From Macrosoma leucophasiata (taxonomy: Eukaryota > Arthropoda > Insecta > Lepidoptera > Hedylidae): a stretch of DNA of 64,000 nt. Position 1 is the first letter of the stretch. Every line of letters begins with the position of its first letter. The translations under genes were made by a program, and so were the position numbers. The DNA is taken from positions 930,001 to 994,000 of the forward strand of contig JAWQUS010000023.1 of assembly GCA_036365455.1 (NCBI GenBank). Direction: 5' to 3'. Shown here piece by piece: positions 11,387-23,724 of this stretch. A model generated the notes under the pieces. It was not told the origin of the DNA, ran no database searches, and was given only the letters and a program-made list of their open reading frames with translations.

Positions 11387-12267
11387 TTAGGGGCCATCCA
11401 TAAATTACGTCACACGTAAATGGGGAGGGAGGGTATCACCGAAATGTGACAATGTGTGACAAGGGGCAGGAGGGGTCGAAAGTTTTGTGACGTCACATGT
11501 TAAAATTTAAAATACTGAAACGTGAAATCTAGATGTGAATAAAAAACTCTAAAAATCTACGAACTTGATCTATATTTATCAATAATTCACTATATTTATT
11601 GATTCGAGTGAGACTCAACTTCACAAGAATTTTGAATGGTAAGGGTTTAAATAGGTTTAAGTCGTCTGCGAGTGCTCGCTCGCTTTTCTACCGTTCCGCG
11701 CGTCGGTTGTTAGCGAGACCTGCGACAAGTACTGCCACATGCGCCGGCGCAGTGACTTCAATACGTTCCTATTGTTTACTTGACCATTGTCTTTTGCCGA
11801 GTGACAGTCAAAGTTATCTCAGTTTACTTATTTTAATATTTTTAATTTATCATTAAATTATTTTAAAATGAATAAAAAGATAGATTTAGTTATTCTCTAC
11901 CGTAGATTATAAATTGCTGATATAAAAGAGTGGATCCAAAGCCCATGGACACTAGATAATTAAGTTTTTTATATATATAATTAACGTAATTAGTCGTTTA
12001 TTGTTTTTTAACTAGTCGTTGTTTTTTCAGTTATCTGAAATATTGGAATTTATGTTGATTTTATAAGATTATTTAATAAAAATAAGCAAAAAATGGAAAA
12101 AGCTGTTTTCTCTCGATTATTTTTGAGTACATGAATAAATTTTAAAAATATGTGACGTCACATCAGGAGGTGGGGGCTTATAAAAATGTGACAACCTGTG
12201 ACAAGGACGGGGGGAGGGGTCCAAAAGTCCCGAAATTCGTGTGACGTAATTTATGGATGGCCCCTTA
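11387..12267. mobile_element. Harbinger-like non-autonomous DNA transposon
   Basis: The element spans 11390-12264. The left end GGGGCCATCCATAAATTACG is matched by its complement at the right end (CGTAATTTATGGATGGCCCC). Similarity extends inward for about 100 bp, with GTGACAAGG and TGACGTCACAT motifs near both ends. It is flanked by TTA on both sides (11387-11389 and 12265-12267). A 3-bp TTA duplication is the PIF/Harbinger habit. The interior is AT-rich and has no transposase frame. Confidence 0.75.
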
Positions 12268-12354
12268 TAGCTATAATCTTAAGATTTACGAATGTCTTTC
12301 GATTACAAACTTATTAACTGTTTACTGTTACTGTTTACTTATTTCGCTTATTCG

Positions 12355-12580
12355 TTATTAACTGCCTCAGTAGTCTGGCGGTAGCAGGCCACTAATGCTT
12401 CACTGGGGTCCTGTTTCTCAGCCATACCTTCAAAGTTTCGTAATGTTCCCGGAGATATCAATAGGCTCGCCACATAAAGCAAAACGTAACCCGAATCGTG
12501 ACTGTTTGCATGATGAATGCTTGTATACATGCATTTACCTCTGCCTACCCCTTCGGTGAACATAGGCGTGAAATTACGTT
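12355..12580 (+). repeat. tRNA-derived SINE R3, internally deleted
   Basis: It begins CTGCCTCAGTAGTCTGGCGG and ends with the R3 tail catgcatttacctctgcctacccctt ... gtgaaattacgtt, shown here only in part. The B-box region after GGGGTCCTG is lost compared with the copy at 18335. Confidence 0.65.
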
Positions 12581-12589
12581 ATTAATTAT

Positions 12590-13224
12590 AGACAGCTATT
12601 TCTGCCAAATTGTCAACGGGACCACCCTAATACCTACATTGGATTTGAACGTAAAATTAAAACTTCGTTAACCCACTGAGTAGCGATGAATCAAGGCAGT
12701 TTCCGATCATCCAAAAACATACAAATTGGACTTTACCATCACATACATAAGGTACCGATGTGACCGCCTGGATATTTATTCGATAGTATATGCAAAACAG
12801 TACCAAATACATACAACGAGTGTACAGTAAGTAGATCGAACGTTGATCAGGAGTTACGTCGAAATTACGTCGTAGGCCGACGTTGGCACACATTTGATTA
12901 TTGACCTGTTACTGAGTGCTTGGGAATACAAAATGCAACTGTTTACTGAATTGGTTATGTAATCAAATGGTTCGCTGTTGAGTTTACATTTAAAAAACAG
13001 ACAAATTTGGAGTCGCTCCCTTTTGATGTTCGTTTTTCCCTTTTGGGACAGAGAATCCTAAAAAGGGACTTTCGGGGTATTCCTTGGGCCCGACCGCCCT
13101 GACTGAATGGGGGAAGCTAGTTCGTCTAAATCATTTGGATTGACGCCACAGTTTTGCGTCTAAACTGGTGAAAAACTGATCGTCAATGCCCAGCTTAATG
13201 CTTTTGATTATGACCAAATGATGA
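12590..13224. other. Gene-free stretch
   Basis: No supported gene. A local inverted motif (CCCTTTTGGGACAGAG and AAAAAGGGAC) occurs near 13035-13070. Confidence 0.4.
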
Positions 13225-13470
13225 CCATTATGAACACTACCATTTAGCGACAAATGTATTAGGTAATGCGGTTGTGCCTACGCCCGCGTGCTCCGTCACT
13301 GGAGCTCTACCACTAGTTGTAATTTATCTGTGACAGTTATTACGGGACCATATATTTCCATCTAACCGGAACACGATAGTGCTGAACTACCATTTGGCGT
13401 CAGATAGATTAGGTAATGCAGTGGTGCCTACGCCCTCGAGCTCCTACATCGGCACTCTACCAGCAGCGGA
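13225..13470 (-). repeat. Two partial R1 copies
   Basis: Two minus-strand R1 pieces are adjacent. The first (13225-13315) has ACTACCATTTAGCGACAAAT and the AATGCGGT head. The second (13325-13468) has the ACACGATAGTGCTGAAC block and a head ending CTCTACCAGCAG. Confidence 0.6.
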
Positions 13471-14095
13471 GTTACACACATTACAGTTGCTTTAGGAGCA
13501 GTGATCTTTCTACTTTATTTATACTAAAACCAGGATATTTTAAATAGGGTCTTTAAATAGATATGAATAACGAAATCTGGGTTGAAACCACAAAAACTTG
13601 CAACAAGATTAAATTTCAATCAAAAAAATAATTTCAATTTAACGACATAACTGGAAAAATCTTTGATTGAGTTCGATTTATTACTCTTTAATTATCACAC
13701 GTATAGTCATACAATCGCGCACTAGTGTTGCCGAGCTGCCGAACTATCAATAGTTTTCTTATCGACAGTTTTTTTATGAAAAATGCCTATTTTCATCTAG
13801 TATAGAAAATCAAAAGTGTTACAAATTTTGGAAAGACAAAGGCAAGCGCAACCTTTTAAGATACCCTGTATTCAAAACACTTCACTTAATGAAATGACAG
13901 TCATTATTTTATGTGTCCTTTCTGAACACATTTCATAAAATAAGTGAGCTTATTTATATGTATGTAGGTATCCATAGAATTCTAATACATAGGCATGCTG
14001 CTGTCAGGACAAGCAGGCTCCAAGTCGCCGGTTGTCAGGGACGCATAGAATGGAACCTCCTCACCATGTCACGCCGTGGCTAGACACAAACCTAT
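13471..14095. other. Gene-free stretch
   Basis: AT-rich, with no recurring element or coding frame that I can support. Confidence 0.4.
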
Positions 14096-14099
14096 GATT

Positions 14100-14280
14100 C
14101 GACGACCCGGTTAGTCCAGCGGTATGAGACGACCGTTTGATTCGAAGGTTCGATCTCCGCAGCGGGACAAATATTTGTATAGCCTACAGATATTTGTTTC
14201 GGGTCTGGGTGTTTCTGTATGTTTTGTGCGAGTACAACGGCACCCACGACACAGGTATATAATATACAATACCTAGTGTA
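14100..14280 (+). repeat. tRNA-derived SINE (family R8)
   Basis: A tRNA-like head (cccggttagtccagcggtat, then a B-box-like GGTTCGATC at 14146) is followed by GGGACAAATATTTGTATAGC and a tail with GGCACCCACGACACAGG. A better preserved copy lies on the minus strand at 40095-40265. Confidence 0.7.
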
Positions 14281-14805
14281 AGGTTGTGAGTGTAAGCGTG
14301 TTTTTTTTATAATCCAGCAGTCCAACGTGACTCTCTTATGATGTTGGTCATCATATAGATAGACTCTTCGCAGTAGTGCTGTGACATTTCGAGCTATCGA
14401 TAATTTAATACTGTCGATGATAAAACCGACGACCGATAGCTGGCTTCCAATTGGCAACACTACCGTATGCCGCGGATAGGTGGGTAGGTAATAAATGCCT
14501 ACATGTGTGACGTCACTCCTGTGCCCAAATACGAGGTTGCACGTCAAAACGATCATGTTTATAACCGTGAAAAATACTTTGGGACACATTTATTTTGAAC
14601 ATTTAAGGCAACGTAAGGTAAACGGCCCCGTCTAATGAGTTCGTGTAAGCAAATACGAAATGTTAAGCTCAAAAAATAATAACTAAATTTAAATATCCTC
14701 CATTTTGTTAGCTCTCGAGGAATAGGACACGAAGTGTACCTATTCACTAACCCCTCCCTAAATGCCCGTCCTGTAATCACAATGACAGATTGAAACATTT
14801 ACATC

Positions 14806-15290
14806 AAACCAGAGATTTCAATGTAGATGCGTTGCCACTTCTGATCTCTGTGTCAGAAATTACTGAGCAGTTCGTTTCACCTGGCCGGGACATGATCATC
14901 ACTCCAGCCGAAAAGCATCCACTGCTGGACAAAGCCTTCCCCAAAGATGCCCACAACGGTGTTGTGCTGCATAAAGGGAGAATATGCCATAATCGCCACG
15001 CTTGGCAGGCGGATTGGCGATCGCAGTGGCGGTAGTTTTATCGCAGGACGCTGCTGCCCATCTTGCGTTATTGCACTTGTACGTCCCATTGGAATGGTTT
15101 GACCGCCATTGTTCGGTTGACTGACTGCACTAGTGGAAGAATTCTGTTTTCTCTTCCAGTAGAAGAAAATTCTTTCGCTAGTGGGCGGTTGGGTCGTCAC
15201 GTCCCTACGCCAGGAACATGATACAACACTACTGTTTAGATACAAGTAGATTGAGCTCCGTCACTGGAGTTCTACCACCAGTTAAGAAGT
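14806..15290 (-). repeat. R1 copy interrupted by another insertion
   Basis: Minus-strand R1 sequence at 14806-14894 (GTAGATGCGTTGCCACTTCT onward) is broken. It resumes at about 15225-15285 with the head ending CTCTACCACCAG reversed. The intervening 330 bp include GAATATGCCATAATCGCCAC, which recurs at 22677, so it belongs to another dispersed family. Confidence 0.5.
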
Positions 15291-15331
15291 TAATGAACTA
15301 AAAAGACATCTTCAGATAAAAAAGGGCTAAC

Positions 15332-15466
15332 GGCCGAATACTCAAACGTCACTTAAATCTAAGAGGGACTTAAGAGTCACTTGTCTCTACAAAACACGTG
15401 CAAACGACAGAGACAGCTTATGTTCGTGGATTGCTTAAAATTAAGTGACGTTTGAGCATTCGGCCT
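15332..15466. mobile_element. Short palindromic MITE
   Basis: GGCCGAATACTCAAACGTCA at the left end matches the complement of TGACGTTTGAGCATTCGGCC at the right end, with one mismatch. Length is about 135 bp and it is non-coding. Confidence 0.65.
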
Positions 15467-15469
15467 TAA

Positions 15470-16760
15470 GAAGTGTAAACACTTCTAGCAAATCTTTTAG
15501 CTGCACTCATCAATCTTGAAAACACCACAAGAGATTAAAAGAGTCATTTTAAAATCATCACGTATCACCCCAAACTGTATTTCACACTTCATTTCGAAAT
15601 ATTTTATCCATAAAGTAAAATGGCGGCAAACGCTAAGTGTCAATATTCCATGAAATTTATTTTAAAAGTGCACAGCTAACTTGGTATTCAGCCAATCAAG
15701 ATTTACGAACGATGATAGCTACTCGATCGAACAATGCCGATGAAAGGCAGGTGACACGTGCGTACCGAATTTTTTTTCAGCCCACCCCCGTGTAACTCGT
15801 TTGGAGAACTTGTAAACTTGAGTGCGATATAGAGTCGCTACCGGGTTACAGAGGCGACACGGAAAACTATATAATTTAACTTTTAAAGTTGTATTCGGAA
15901 TTTAAACACTTTAATTACGTAAAGGGATAGAACAATGAGAATTTAATACACTCATGTATAGTGCTCATCAAGAAATATTTCATATAAAGCCTACGCAAGT
16001 GGCAATCGACTAGTTTCGTAGAGCGTTATCTCTGATGCATACTGCCTACGTAAGCATCCGTAGTCCAGTATTGGTACTAAATAACATAATCAAATGGTCG
16101 ACAAACGTCAGATAGGTAAGGTGCGAAAGAGATAAGGCTGTACAGACCCGAAATAAGCCGAAGTCTCCATCCTAGGGTCGATGTACAATAATTCTTGTTG
16201 GATACTTATTGCACTTTACAGTTCTACTTTTTCAAATGTTTACAAGTGGGGATAGAGGTAAAGATCCAATGACGAATCTACTCAGCCTTTGATAACTGGT
16301 TTGGTGAACTTGTAAACTTGACAGTGACAGAGAGTGGCTTTTGGGTTAAAGAGAGTGAAAATCTGTATCGTTCAAATTTATTAAAAAAAAAAAACATTAC
16401 TTCTACTTTACCTAGTTCACGCACACTTTCGTTACTAGTGGCTAATGATAGAGTTTAGATGACGATATCTACTCTATCATTCGAATAATAGTGTTCGTCA
16501 TCATGTGTTTTAATAACTAGTGTACAAGCGCACAAGTGCTATCATATTGTAGAAGAAATACGGAAAATCCGATAGACATTTAATGCTCTCTGTCTATACT
16601 GTAAAACCACTGTAAAACACTTGGCGTGAATCCTTACACAATATGCAAGAATGCTCCCTAATTAATTTTTTGATGCACTATAACTTCAATCATTTCGTTC
16701 TCTGATAGTAGAGTTGCAGTGTGAGAGCACGAGGACATCGCATAACTTTATTTATCTGCC
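15470..16760. other. Gene-free stretch with diverged direct repeats
   Basis: Two related segments (about 15795-15870 and 16300-16370) share GAACTTGTAAACTTGA and flanking order. A segment near 16010-16075 (tagtttcgta, then GCGTTATCTCTG) recurs at 41338-41412. No gene seen. Confidence 0.45.
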
Positions 16761-16762
16761 GC

Positions 16763-17180
16763 TACTGGTGGTAGAGCTTCAGTGATGGAGCTCGCGGGCG
16801 TAGGCAAGGCACCACCGCATTACCTAATATACTTGCCACTAAATGGTAGCGTTATAGTAGCTAGCACTATAGTGTTCCGGTCATTTGGTAATGTACGGTC
16901 CTGTAATTTCTGGCACAGAGGCATAACACCTTAGCCTTAGCCACCATCTGTTAGCCACCAAATGATAGTGTTCAGCTGCTGAACGCTATCATTTGGCAGC
17001 AAACAGATAGTGCTGAACTTCCGCACTATCGTGTTCCGGTTACATGGTTATGTATGATCCCGTATTAACTATCACAGAGACATAACAACTAAGTTATCAT
17101 GCATATTTACCTCTCGTTTTTGTGTAGATGTCTATAGGATGTAGAACTGTAGGCTTGTTTGCCAACTTTAAAATAAAATA
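16763..17180 (+). repeat. R1 copy followed by R1 second-subfamily copy
   Basis: A plus-strand R1 (16763-16935) is followed by a variant copy with a local palindrome, ATGATAGTGTTCAGC against GCTGAACGCTATCAT, at 16963-16990. Confidence 0.6.
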
Positions 17181-17199
17181 TTAATTATTTTCCAAACCA

Positions 17200-18060
17200 A
17201 CCTAAATTCGCACTTAATCTATGACGCGGGTTTTTGTTGCGCGCACGCAGTCCGCGCACGTGCCGCCATCTGTCGCAGGAAGAACCACTCGAGCGGACGA
17301 TGGGCTTCATCACAGCCTGACGAGCCTGATCACTGTGACAGGCGTCACAGGTGCTCACCTAAAAACCAGATGCGATGTTTTTGAACGCTTTTTGGCTTGA
17401 ACGCCGTATTAGACGATAACAGGTCATCATTTTGTGGTTACTTATTTTGCGGTTATCAATTTTTTTGAGGCATTTTACATTGGGGCGAGTAGTACCTACC
17501 TATAATAAATCTATGAAGGCAAGTGATTTTAGAGAGGAAAGTAACCTACATCAGATGATTTTCAATCAAAGTGATCTAATATATCTATCATACCTAATAT
17601 TGTTACAATAAAGGGTAAGAAACGCTATAAAGATCTAAAATAGATATTGTTATGCTGCATGGGCAGTTATCCCATGATAAGCAAACTGTGTAGGTATATT
17701 TCTTACAATATTTATGAGGAAAGCCAACAACAAATAAATCACCAAATACTGTAGTCAAGTAAATCATAGACAAATCATATTTGTTTTACATAATTTCAAC
17801 CCCTTTCGAATCTTTTCAACGCGGCATGCGTGTTGAAAATTGAAAAGCTGCGAATTTGAAATGGAAGATACTTCGCATACTTACCCAACTACTCTAATGT
17901 GGATATATAGTAAGTACCTAGTATATATTGTATATTGTAATGGAATTTTGAAAAAAACATGTTTTATATTCCTTCAGATACGTACAGTAATTTCAGTCAA
18001 CGTTATTTATACACTACAGATGTCACAGGAAAATTAATAGGTTTTCTGTACATTTTAACT
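17200..18060. other. Gene-free stretch
   Basis: It starts with a CpG-containing patch (17220-17350) and is otherwise AT-rich. The 65-residue frame at 17840 has no recognisable features. Confidence 0.4.
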
Positions 18061-18063
18061 TAA

Positions 18064-18654
18064 ACTGCCTCAGTAGCCTAGTGGCAGTAACAGGCCACTA
18101 CTACTAGTTACTACGCTGGAGTCCTGAATTCGATTCCCGAGTGGGGACTATCAGATATAAATACTACAAAATACTTTATCTCTGGTTCTACTGGGATCGA
18201 TTCGTTTAGCCTGTAGTATCAATTTCCCAGCAGTACCGTTTGCTGGTTTTCCTTTTCCATGATATAAAAAATAAAAACTGTTAGTAAATCAAAAATCACT
18301 TTTCTTAAAAAATTGGAAAACTATGATCTTATAATCTGCCTCGGTAGCTTAGTGGTAGCAGGCCACTACTACTACGCTGAGGTCTTGGGTTCGATTCCCG
18401 GGTAGGGGGTTATCAGAGATAATGGTGTAAAGTTATTTTATCTCTGGTTCTATTGGGATTTTTACATTTTCTGGAAATTTCCCAGTACTTCGAAGTTTAG
18501 TAATGTGCCCGGAGATGTCAACAGGCTCGCCACCTCTTACATGGACCAAAAAAGTAACTGGCGAATCGTGGGTGTTTGCTTGTATGCTTAAAGCTGAAGG
18601 CATGCATTTACCTCTGCCTACCCCTTCGTAGATTACAAGCGTGAAGTTACGTTT
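18064..18654 (+). repeat. Two tandem R3 tRNA-derived SINEs
   Basis: The first copy (18064-18270) and the second (18335-18654) both begin CTGCCTC.GTAGC and carry a good B box (GGGTTCGATTCCCGGGT in the second). The second copy is complete, ending ...CCCCTTCGTAGATTACAAGC and gtgaagttacgtt. The head is tRNA-like, so transcription by RNA polymerase III would be expected of an active copy. Confidence 0.75.
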
Positions 18655-18932
18655 AGATCTTACATTTAATTATCTTGCAAAAGATATTGGAAATGCCGTC
18701 TTTAAGGTCAAGATATGGAAAATCGTGGTAAATGTAGCGCAGAAAATGCGTATCGTGTTGAAAGTTCATGCAATGTCTGCAGTGACTCAGAGACGTGTTT
18801 TCCGCATATTTTTTAAATGACATAAGATCGACAAACCCATGACATATATTTGCTATAGATAACGATATCGATTCGAAGTTTTTCCTTGATAATCTTAGAT
18901 CTAAAACACGTATAATCATTCGTATTTTCTTG

Positions 18933-19250
18933 TAATGAATGTGGCAAATAAGCATGCAGTTCACATAGATGTTAAGTAATGACTGCAGCCTATAGACACC
19001 CACACAAAGACCAGAGGTCAATATGCATGCAATTACAATGTAGCCTGTCAACAACTGCGGGAAACCAGAGATTTCAATGTAGATGCGTTGCCATTCCTGA
19101 GGCCTAAGATGTTATGCCTCTGTGCCGGAAATTACAGGGTCGTAAATTACCACGACAGTGCTGAACACTACCATTTAGCGTCAAGTGGATTAGGTAATGC
19201 GGTGGTGCTTAGGCCCGCGAACTCCGTCTCTGGAACTCTGCTACCAATAA
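18933..19250 (-). repeat. Two R1 pieces, minus strand
   Basis: 18933-19030 is the R1 3' end (GCAAATAAGCATGCAGTTCAC region). 19065-19250 is a second piece running from the TGCGTTGCCATTCC block to the head. The second lacks a few bases in the middle. Confidence 0.6.
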
Positions 19251-19293
19251 ATGTATACACCAGTATTTTCTGTTATTTAGACATTTATATATT

Positions 19294-19530
19294 ACTAGCT
19301 GTTGCCCGCGGCTCCGACCGCGTGTGGGTCGATTTTCGCGTAACCTGTGGAAACTCAACAAATCATGCCATGGCATCCCACACGACCTTTTTTTCGGAAC
19401 AAAACTATCCTATTTGTTGTCCTGTTTGTTCATCCAAGTTACCCTCTACGTGTGTGCCAAATTTCATGAAAGTCGGTTCAGCAGTTTTTGCGTGAAGGAG
19501 TAACAAACAAACATACAAACTTTCGCATTT
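19294..19530 (+). repeat. Helitron-like debris (family R9)
   Basis: It begins TAGCTGTTGCCCGCGGCTCC and ends near AAATTTCATGAAAGTCGGTT, CAGCAGTTTTTGCGTGAAGG and a repeated AACAAACA. Related copies are at 39575-39831 (minus) and 41812-42010. This class of sequence is very common in Lepidoptera; assignment to Helitron-like is tentative. Confidence 0.5.
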
Positions 19531-19549
19531 TTAACATTTATACGATTAC

Positions 19550-20540
19550 GTATTGGTTGTAGAGTTCCAGGTTAGGGCTCAAGGGCGTAACATTACCCTG
19601 GCGTAGGGGCATCACCTTATTAGCTTTCTGAAGGATGGTAAGCTGTGACAGAAAAACAGACGGACAATGTGAACTGCATGCTCGTTGGCCACCTTCATTA
19701 CATGTAAAAGCACTGTGACACAAGAATTTTACGTATTAGAAGAAAAACAGTCAAATTAAGAGGCCTTTGGGTGTCTTTCTACATCGGTAGGAGAACTAAC
19801 GCCGTTTTATAGAGGTTCATGGCAAAAATCACAGAATAGATAAATAAGGATAGAATGGCTAAAGACTCATTTTCATATTGAAACCGCTGTCGCCAGTTGC
19901 ACGCATTGACATTGACACTACAGAGACAATTCAAACTGCAATTGGTCAATTGAAATAGACCACTCCCAAACACTTACTTCTCACAAAACTAACTCTTTCA
20001 AATTAAGAAATCCGGTTGCTTTTCGTATGCTCTGATTTCGCAAAGTTAAGACGTTTTGATTCGAAATATTCGAATGTCGTAATTTCCACAAACTGTATTA
20101 CCAGTTTATAACATTTCCACAATGATCGTGCAATTACTGAACCATAGATAACATTTAAAAAATGCCAAAAATGCACATCAATCCATTGACATAATGATAA
20201 TAAATGTGTGGCATACTTTTTACGTTCGATTAAATTAATTTCTAATAGTTATTATCGTGTTAAATAAAAAACATCCAATATTGATACTTTTCACAAATTA
20301 TTTCGTGGAAAAAATTATTTACTGGTATCCCAGCTCAAGAGATGTTCTTTATATTTTATCGACTTTTTATCTTATTATCGAAATTGGTGTTTTTTTTAAA
20401 CAATATTTTTAATGAATTATTTTTATTTTATTTAAGAGTATTGAATGTGACCTCTATTGAGATGTTTAGTGAAAACCGTGCTCAGAAGCTACTCATAATA
20501 TTGTCGCAGGTGGTCGCACATTCACAGGTGTTTTTAGTTA
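19550..20540. other. R1-variant fragment and gene-free stretch
   Basis: 19550-19720 holds an internally rearranged plus-strand R1-variant fragment (gttgtagagttccagg and AATGTGAACTGCATGCTCGT). The remainder has no supported gene. Confidence 0.4.
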
Positions 20541-20559
20541 ATGGTGAATATGACATCTT

Positions 20560-21030
20560 TTTTCGAATACAATCTATTTTCAGATACAAGATGGTGGAAA
20601 CCTAAATGTGATATGGGTGTCAATTTGAAGGTTTTCTGGGATGCTGATTACGAATATGGCGTCTGTTTTCGAATCCAAGATATTGTAAACCTATGGAAAT
20701 CGGCTGAAATGTTGATGTTGATGATGAGTATTTTATTATTAGACCGAGCCCATATTGCTTTGCAGTGTTATTTCTCTAGTTTATGATAATTGTCCCCCGC
20801 AAAGAACTTTTTTTTTTTCAAAATGTGATATGGGATACCCATATCACATTTGATCTGAAAACGGATGCTGTTTTCGTAATCAGCACCCCAAGAAACCTCG
20901 AAATTGATACCCATATCACATTATGATAAAAAAAGTCTGTCCGCCATCTTGAATCCGAAAACGGTTGCCTCTTTCGTAATCAGCACCCTAAGAAACCACA
21001 AAATTGACACCCATCATTATAGGTTAACTG
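20560..21030. repeat. Local inverted-repeat cluster around a palindrome
   Basis: A perfect 14-bp palindrome (AAATGTGATATGGG, 3-nt spacer, then complement) lies at 20821-20851. One copy of a 70-bp motif sits on its left (GTGATATGGGTGTCAATTTG, then ggatgctgattacgaa). Two inverted copies sit on its right (ttcgtaatcagcacccc, then AAATTGATACCCATATCACA). The arrangement is not explained by any other family here. Confidence 0.6.
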
Positions 21031-22870
21031 ACATCCCATACCCATATTACTCACATGATATTTGTGTGCCTTCGAGCTCTACCATTGAAGCTCTACCACC
21101 GTACGTTACCACTTAGCAGCAGGTAAATTATAGACATATTAATATAACTACACAAATATTAATATAATGCGGTGCTGCTGATCGATGAAGTATGAAGAGT
21201 AATCGGTTTTGAGTGTTCTTTTAAATAATTGTACAAAAGTATAATGAAACATTGTCACATTAACTTATTATCACTTTCATACCATCGGGTACACCACCCG
21301 GCACTAAGCAGTTGATCTGTATTTCATATCTTTGACGCAATGTTCCAAATGTTCCGAATGTTCCAAATGATGCATAAAACGATTCGGCACAGTTTAGTGT
21401 TTCAGATGCTAATGTTCTATCCACCACTCATATTAAAAAAAAAACTACATATATAACTATACAAATATCGATATGGACCATAAAAAAATATCGATATTGT
21501 ATATATCCAACACTAGTGAAGATTTTCGTTTTAGTTCAATTTAATAATTATTAAAGGATTTTTAGGGTAACGGTGGTATTAAATATCTTTAACTATACCT
21601 CCTCGATTTACTGGAGGTCTTACTTTTCATTTTACGTGTTAAAATAACACAAAACGGCATTTTTACCCAGAGATGTGTTGTTCTAAGCTCTACACACGAC
21701 ACTACGAGCGGCGAACGAATGGTTCGGCCGAACTGTGTGTGTTCAGGCATAGTTGTGGTGAGCTTGCCACGCCCACATTACCATTCCATCTTTATATATC
21801 TATTCCGTGGCAAAAATGAAAGAGAACAGGAAAAAAAATTGCAACCATATCTAGGCTATGTTATAGTGAAAATGGTCTGTCGTTGTATTCACACAAATTT
21901 AGCCTCTAATGAGCAGTGACAAGCGTCAATCTCCTTTCCACGTTCACAGGAATGATGTTACTAGTGATGTGAACCCTCCAACAAATTGGGCACGTTTTCA
22001 CGTAAAAGAAAGTATGGAACATTCTGTTGATACCTATTTTTATCATTAAGTATTTTTGGACTATTATTTATTTTATTTTGTTAACTTTGACATATTAATC
22101 AACGTATCAGTTGTTATTCGCTTTAATTTTATATTTATAATTTGACCTATCACAAGCAAATTCTATTATTTTCAAGTGATTAAATGAATTTTTGAGTTTG
22201 AGTTTAGACATTACTGAAAAGTTTATTTGATTATTTTAGGATGCAGACAATATTGTTAGTGTCGGAAGCTATGCTACGCAAACTTTTACTTTTTCTTATG
22301 GACCTTTCAATTCAGAGGCGAAACTTCAGAGAGGCACAAAACAGTATGGAAGCCTTCCTGGCTTAGAATTTCGTACGGCATAGTAGGTAAACCATATGGG
22401 TGTCTAGCATTTTGATCATGCAGGAATTGGAGAAATTTGTAAATACATAATTGATTATGTTCATTTAATACATATTTTTTCGTTTCTTTTTAATATATTA
22501 AGTACTTATGTGTTTTAGATTTTTATTATTAGTGGTTATTCACTCTAGGTAGTTAAAAAAATGCCGAAGTAAATGAAATAAATGAATAAACTGGATCTAG
22601 TTAACTGGATACGGAAACGATAAACTGCACTCTGTTTTCACTTAGGTCTATACTACTGCTACCATCCATGCTTATGGATATGCCATAATCGCCACGCTTG
22701 GCATGCGGATTGGTGATCAAGGTAGTTTTAGTTACGTGGTAGTAATAGTTTTCTAGAATCAATGTTAACAATGTGATACCTACCCCTTGACAATTTTTTT
22801 AGAATACCAAAAATAAATAGCTTCGAAAATCAAGTTTCTTCTGCTTAAATGTCATACACAGTTGAACATC
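21031..22870. other. AT-rich gene-free stretch
   Basis: It contains paired ATATCGATAT motifs at 21465-21505 and a short piece at 22677-22735 shared with 14985-15030. I see no gene. Confidence 0.4.
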
Positions 22871-23555
22871 ACTAGTCGAGACCTACAGTGTAGTAGGAAG
22901 ATTCGCAAAGTAACATAATGACAAAGTGGGCCGAGCACGTAGGCATGTTAATTGGACCCAATGACCACTGCTCGATGACCATAAAGGAGCTAGGTGTGGG
23001 CAGAGCGACGCACCGTCTCAAAAAACGACCAGCAACCTGACCCGCACGCCTTCCTCCCGCGACTCTGATGTCGCCCAAGTTTGTTTCAAAAAGGGGGATG
23101 CGGTAGATCAAATTATGGCGGTATTGGCTAAGTTTGATGTCGGTAGACGTCTCAGATTGTCTCGTTTCGACCCGACTTGATGTGTTCATTCACAGTTTTG
23201 CTTGCGGACGTAATAAAATTATGCTCACGTTGATTATGATACTGAGTTTTGTTTCTTTTTTTTTTTTCATGAATGGAATTATTCGTTACATACTGTTGAG
23301 GTTGGTTTTCGTTGACAACAACTGTTTTGTTGGAATGTATGGGAAGACAAACGTGTTATCCTAATCCTAAACGTATGCGTGGAGTGGTTGGAGTGATTTC
23401 CGATAATACTCAGGTACCAACAGCGACATTGAGAAATCGATGGGTACCAACCACAAATCAAGCAGCCTCCTTTCTTCTATAGTCGATGGTACCAACCTAC
23501 CTCGATTACCTACTTATTTAGCATTTCATATAGGTATCTATTTGTACTATTTATT
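22871..23555. other. Unassigned stretch
   Basis: A moderately GC-rich block (22880-23190) is open for 105 codons on the minus strand, but no family, signal or splice context supports it. It could be a decayed transposon piece. Confidence 0.3.
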
Positions 23556-23575
23556 TTTCGCAATAACACATGCGA

Positions 23576-23724
23576 GTGAACTTTAGAAATTAAAGAAAAA
23601 CGGAACGTGGTACTTCGGTAGCTTGGGGTAAAGCGGCTGGACTGGTTATCCTGAGGGCGCAGGTTCGATTCCTGCCCGAAGTCAAATTTTTCTTACAGTT
23701 TTTTCTTCAATTTCTAAATTTCAC
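23576..23724 (+). repeat. tRNA-like core between inverted arms (family R4)
   Basis: A 71-nt tRNA-like core (23612-23682) has a 7-bp acceptor stem (ACTTCGG with CCGAAGT), an intact T arm (GCAGG TTCGATT CCTGC) and a shortened D arm. It is framed by inverted arms at 23576-23600 (GTGAACTTTAGAAATTAAAG...) and 23700-23724. The same arm arrangement occurs at 5391-5567, so the tRNA-like core and the arms move as one unit. Confidence 0.65.

Noticed and set aside
14092..14589. Minus-strand 165-codon frame
   Set aside because: It runs through the R8 SINE and shows no domain or splice context.
18653..19054. Minus-strand 133-codon frame
   Set aside because: It crosses R1 and R3 sequence, with no family match.
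23612..23682. Functional tRNA gene
   Set aside because: Acceptor and T arms pair well but the D arm is shortened and the anticodon arm is poorly formed. It is another copy of the same dispersed family.
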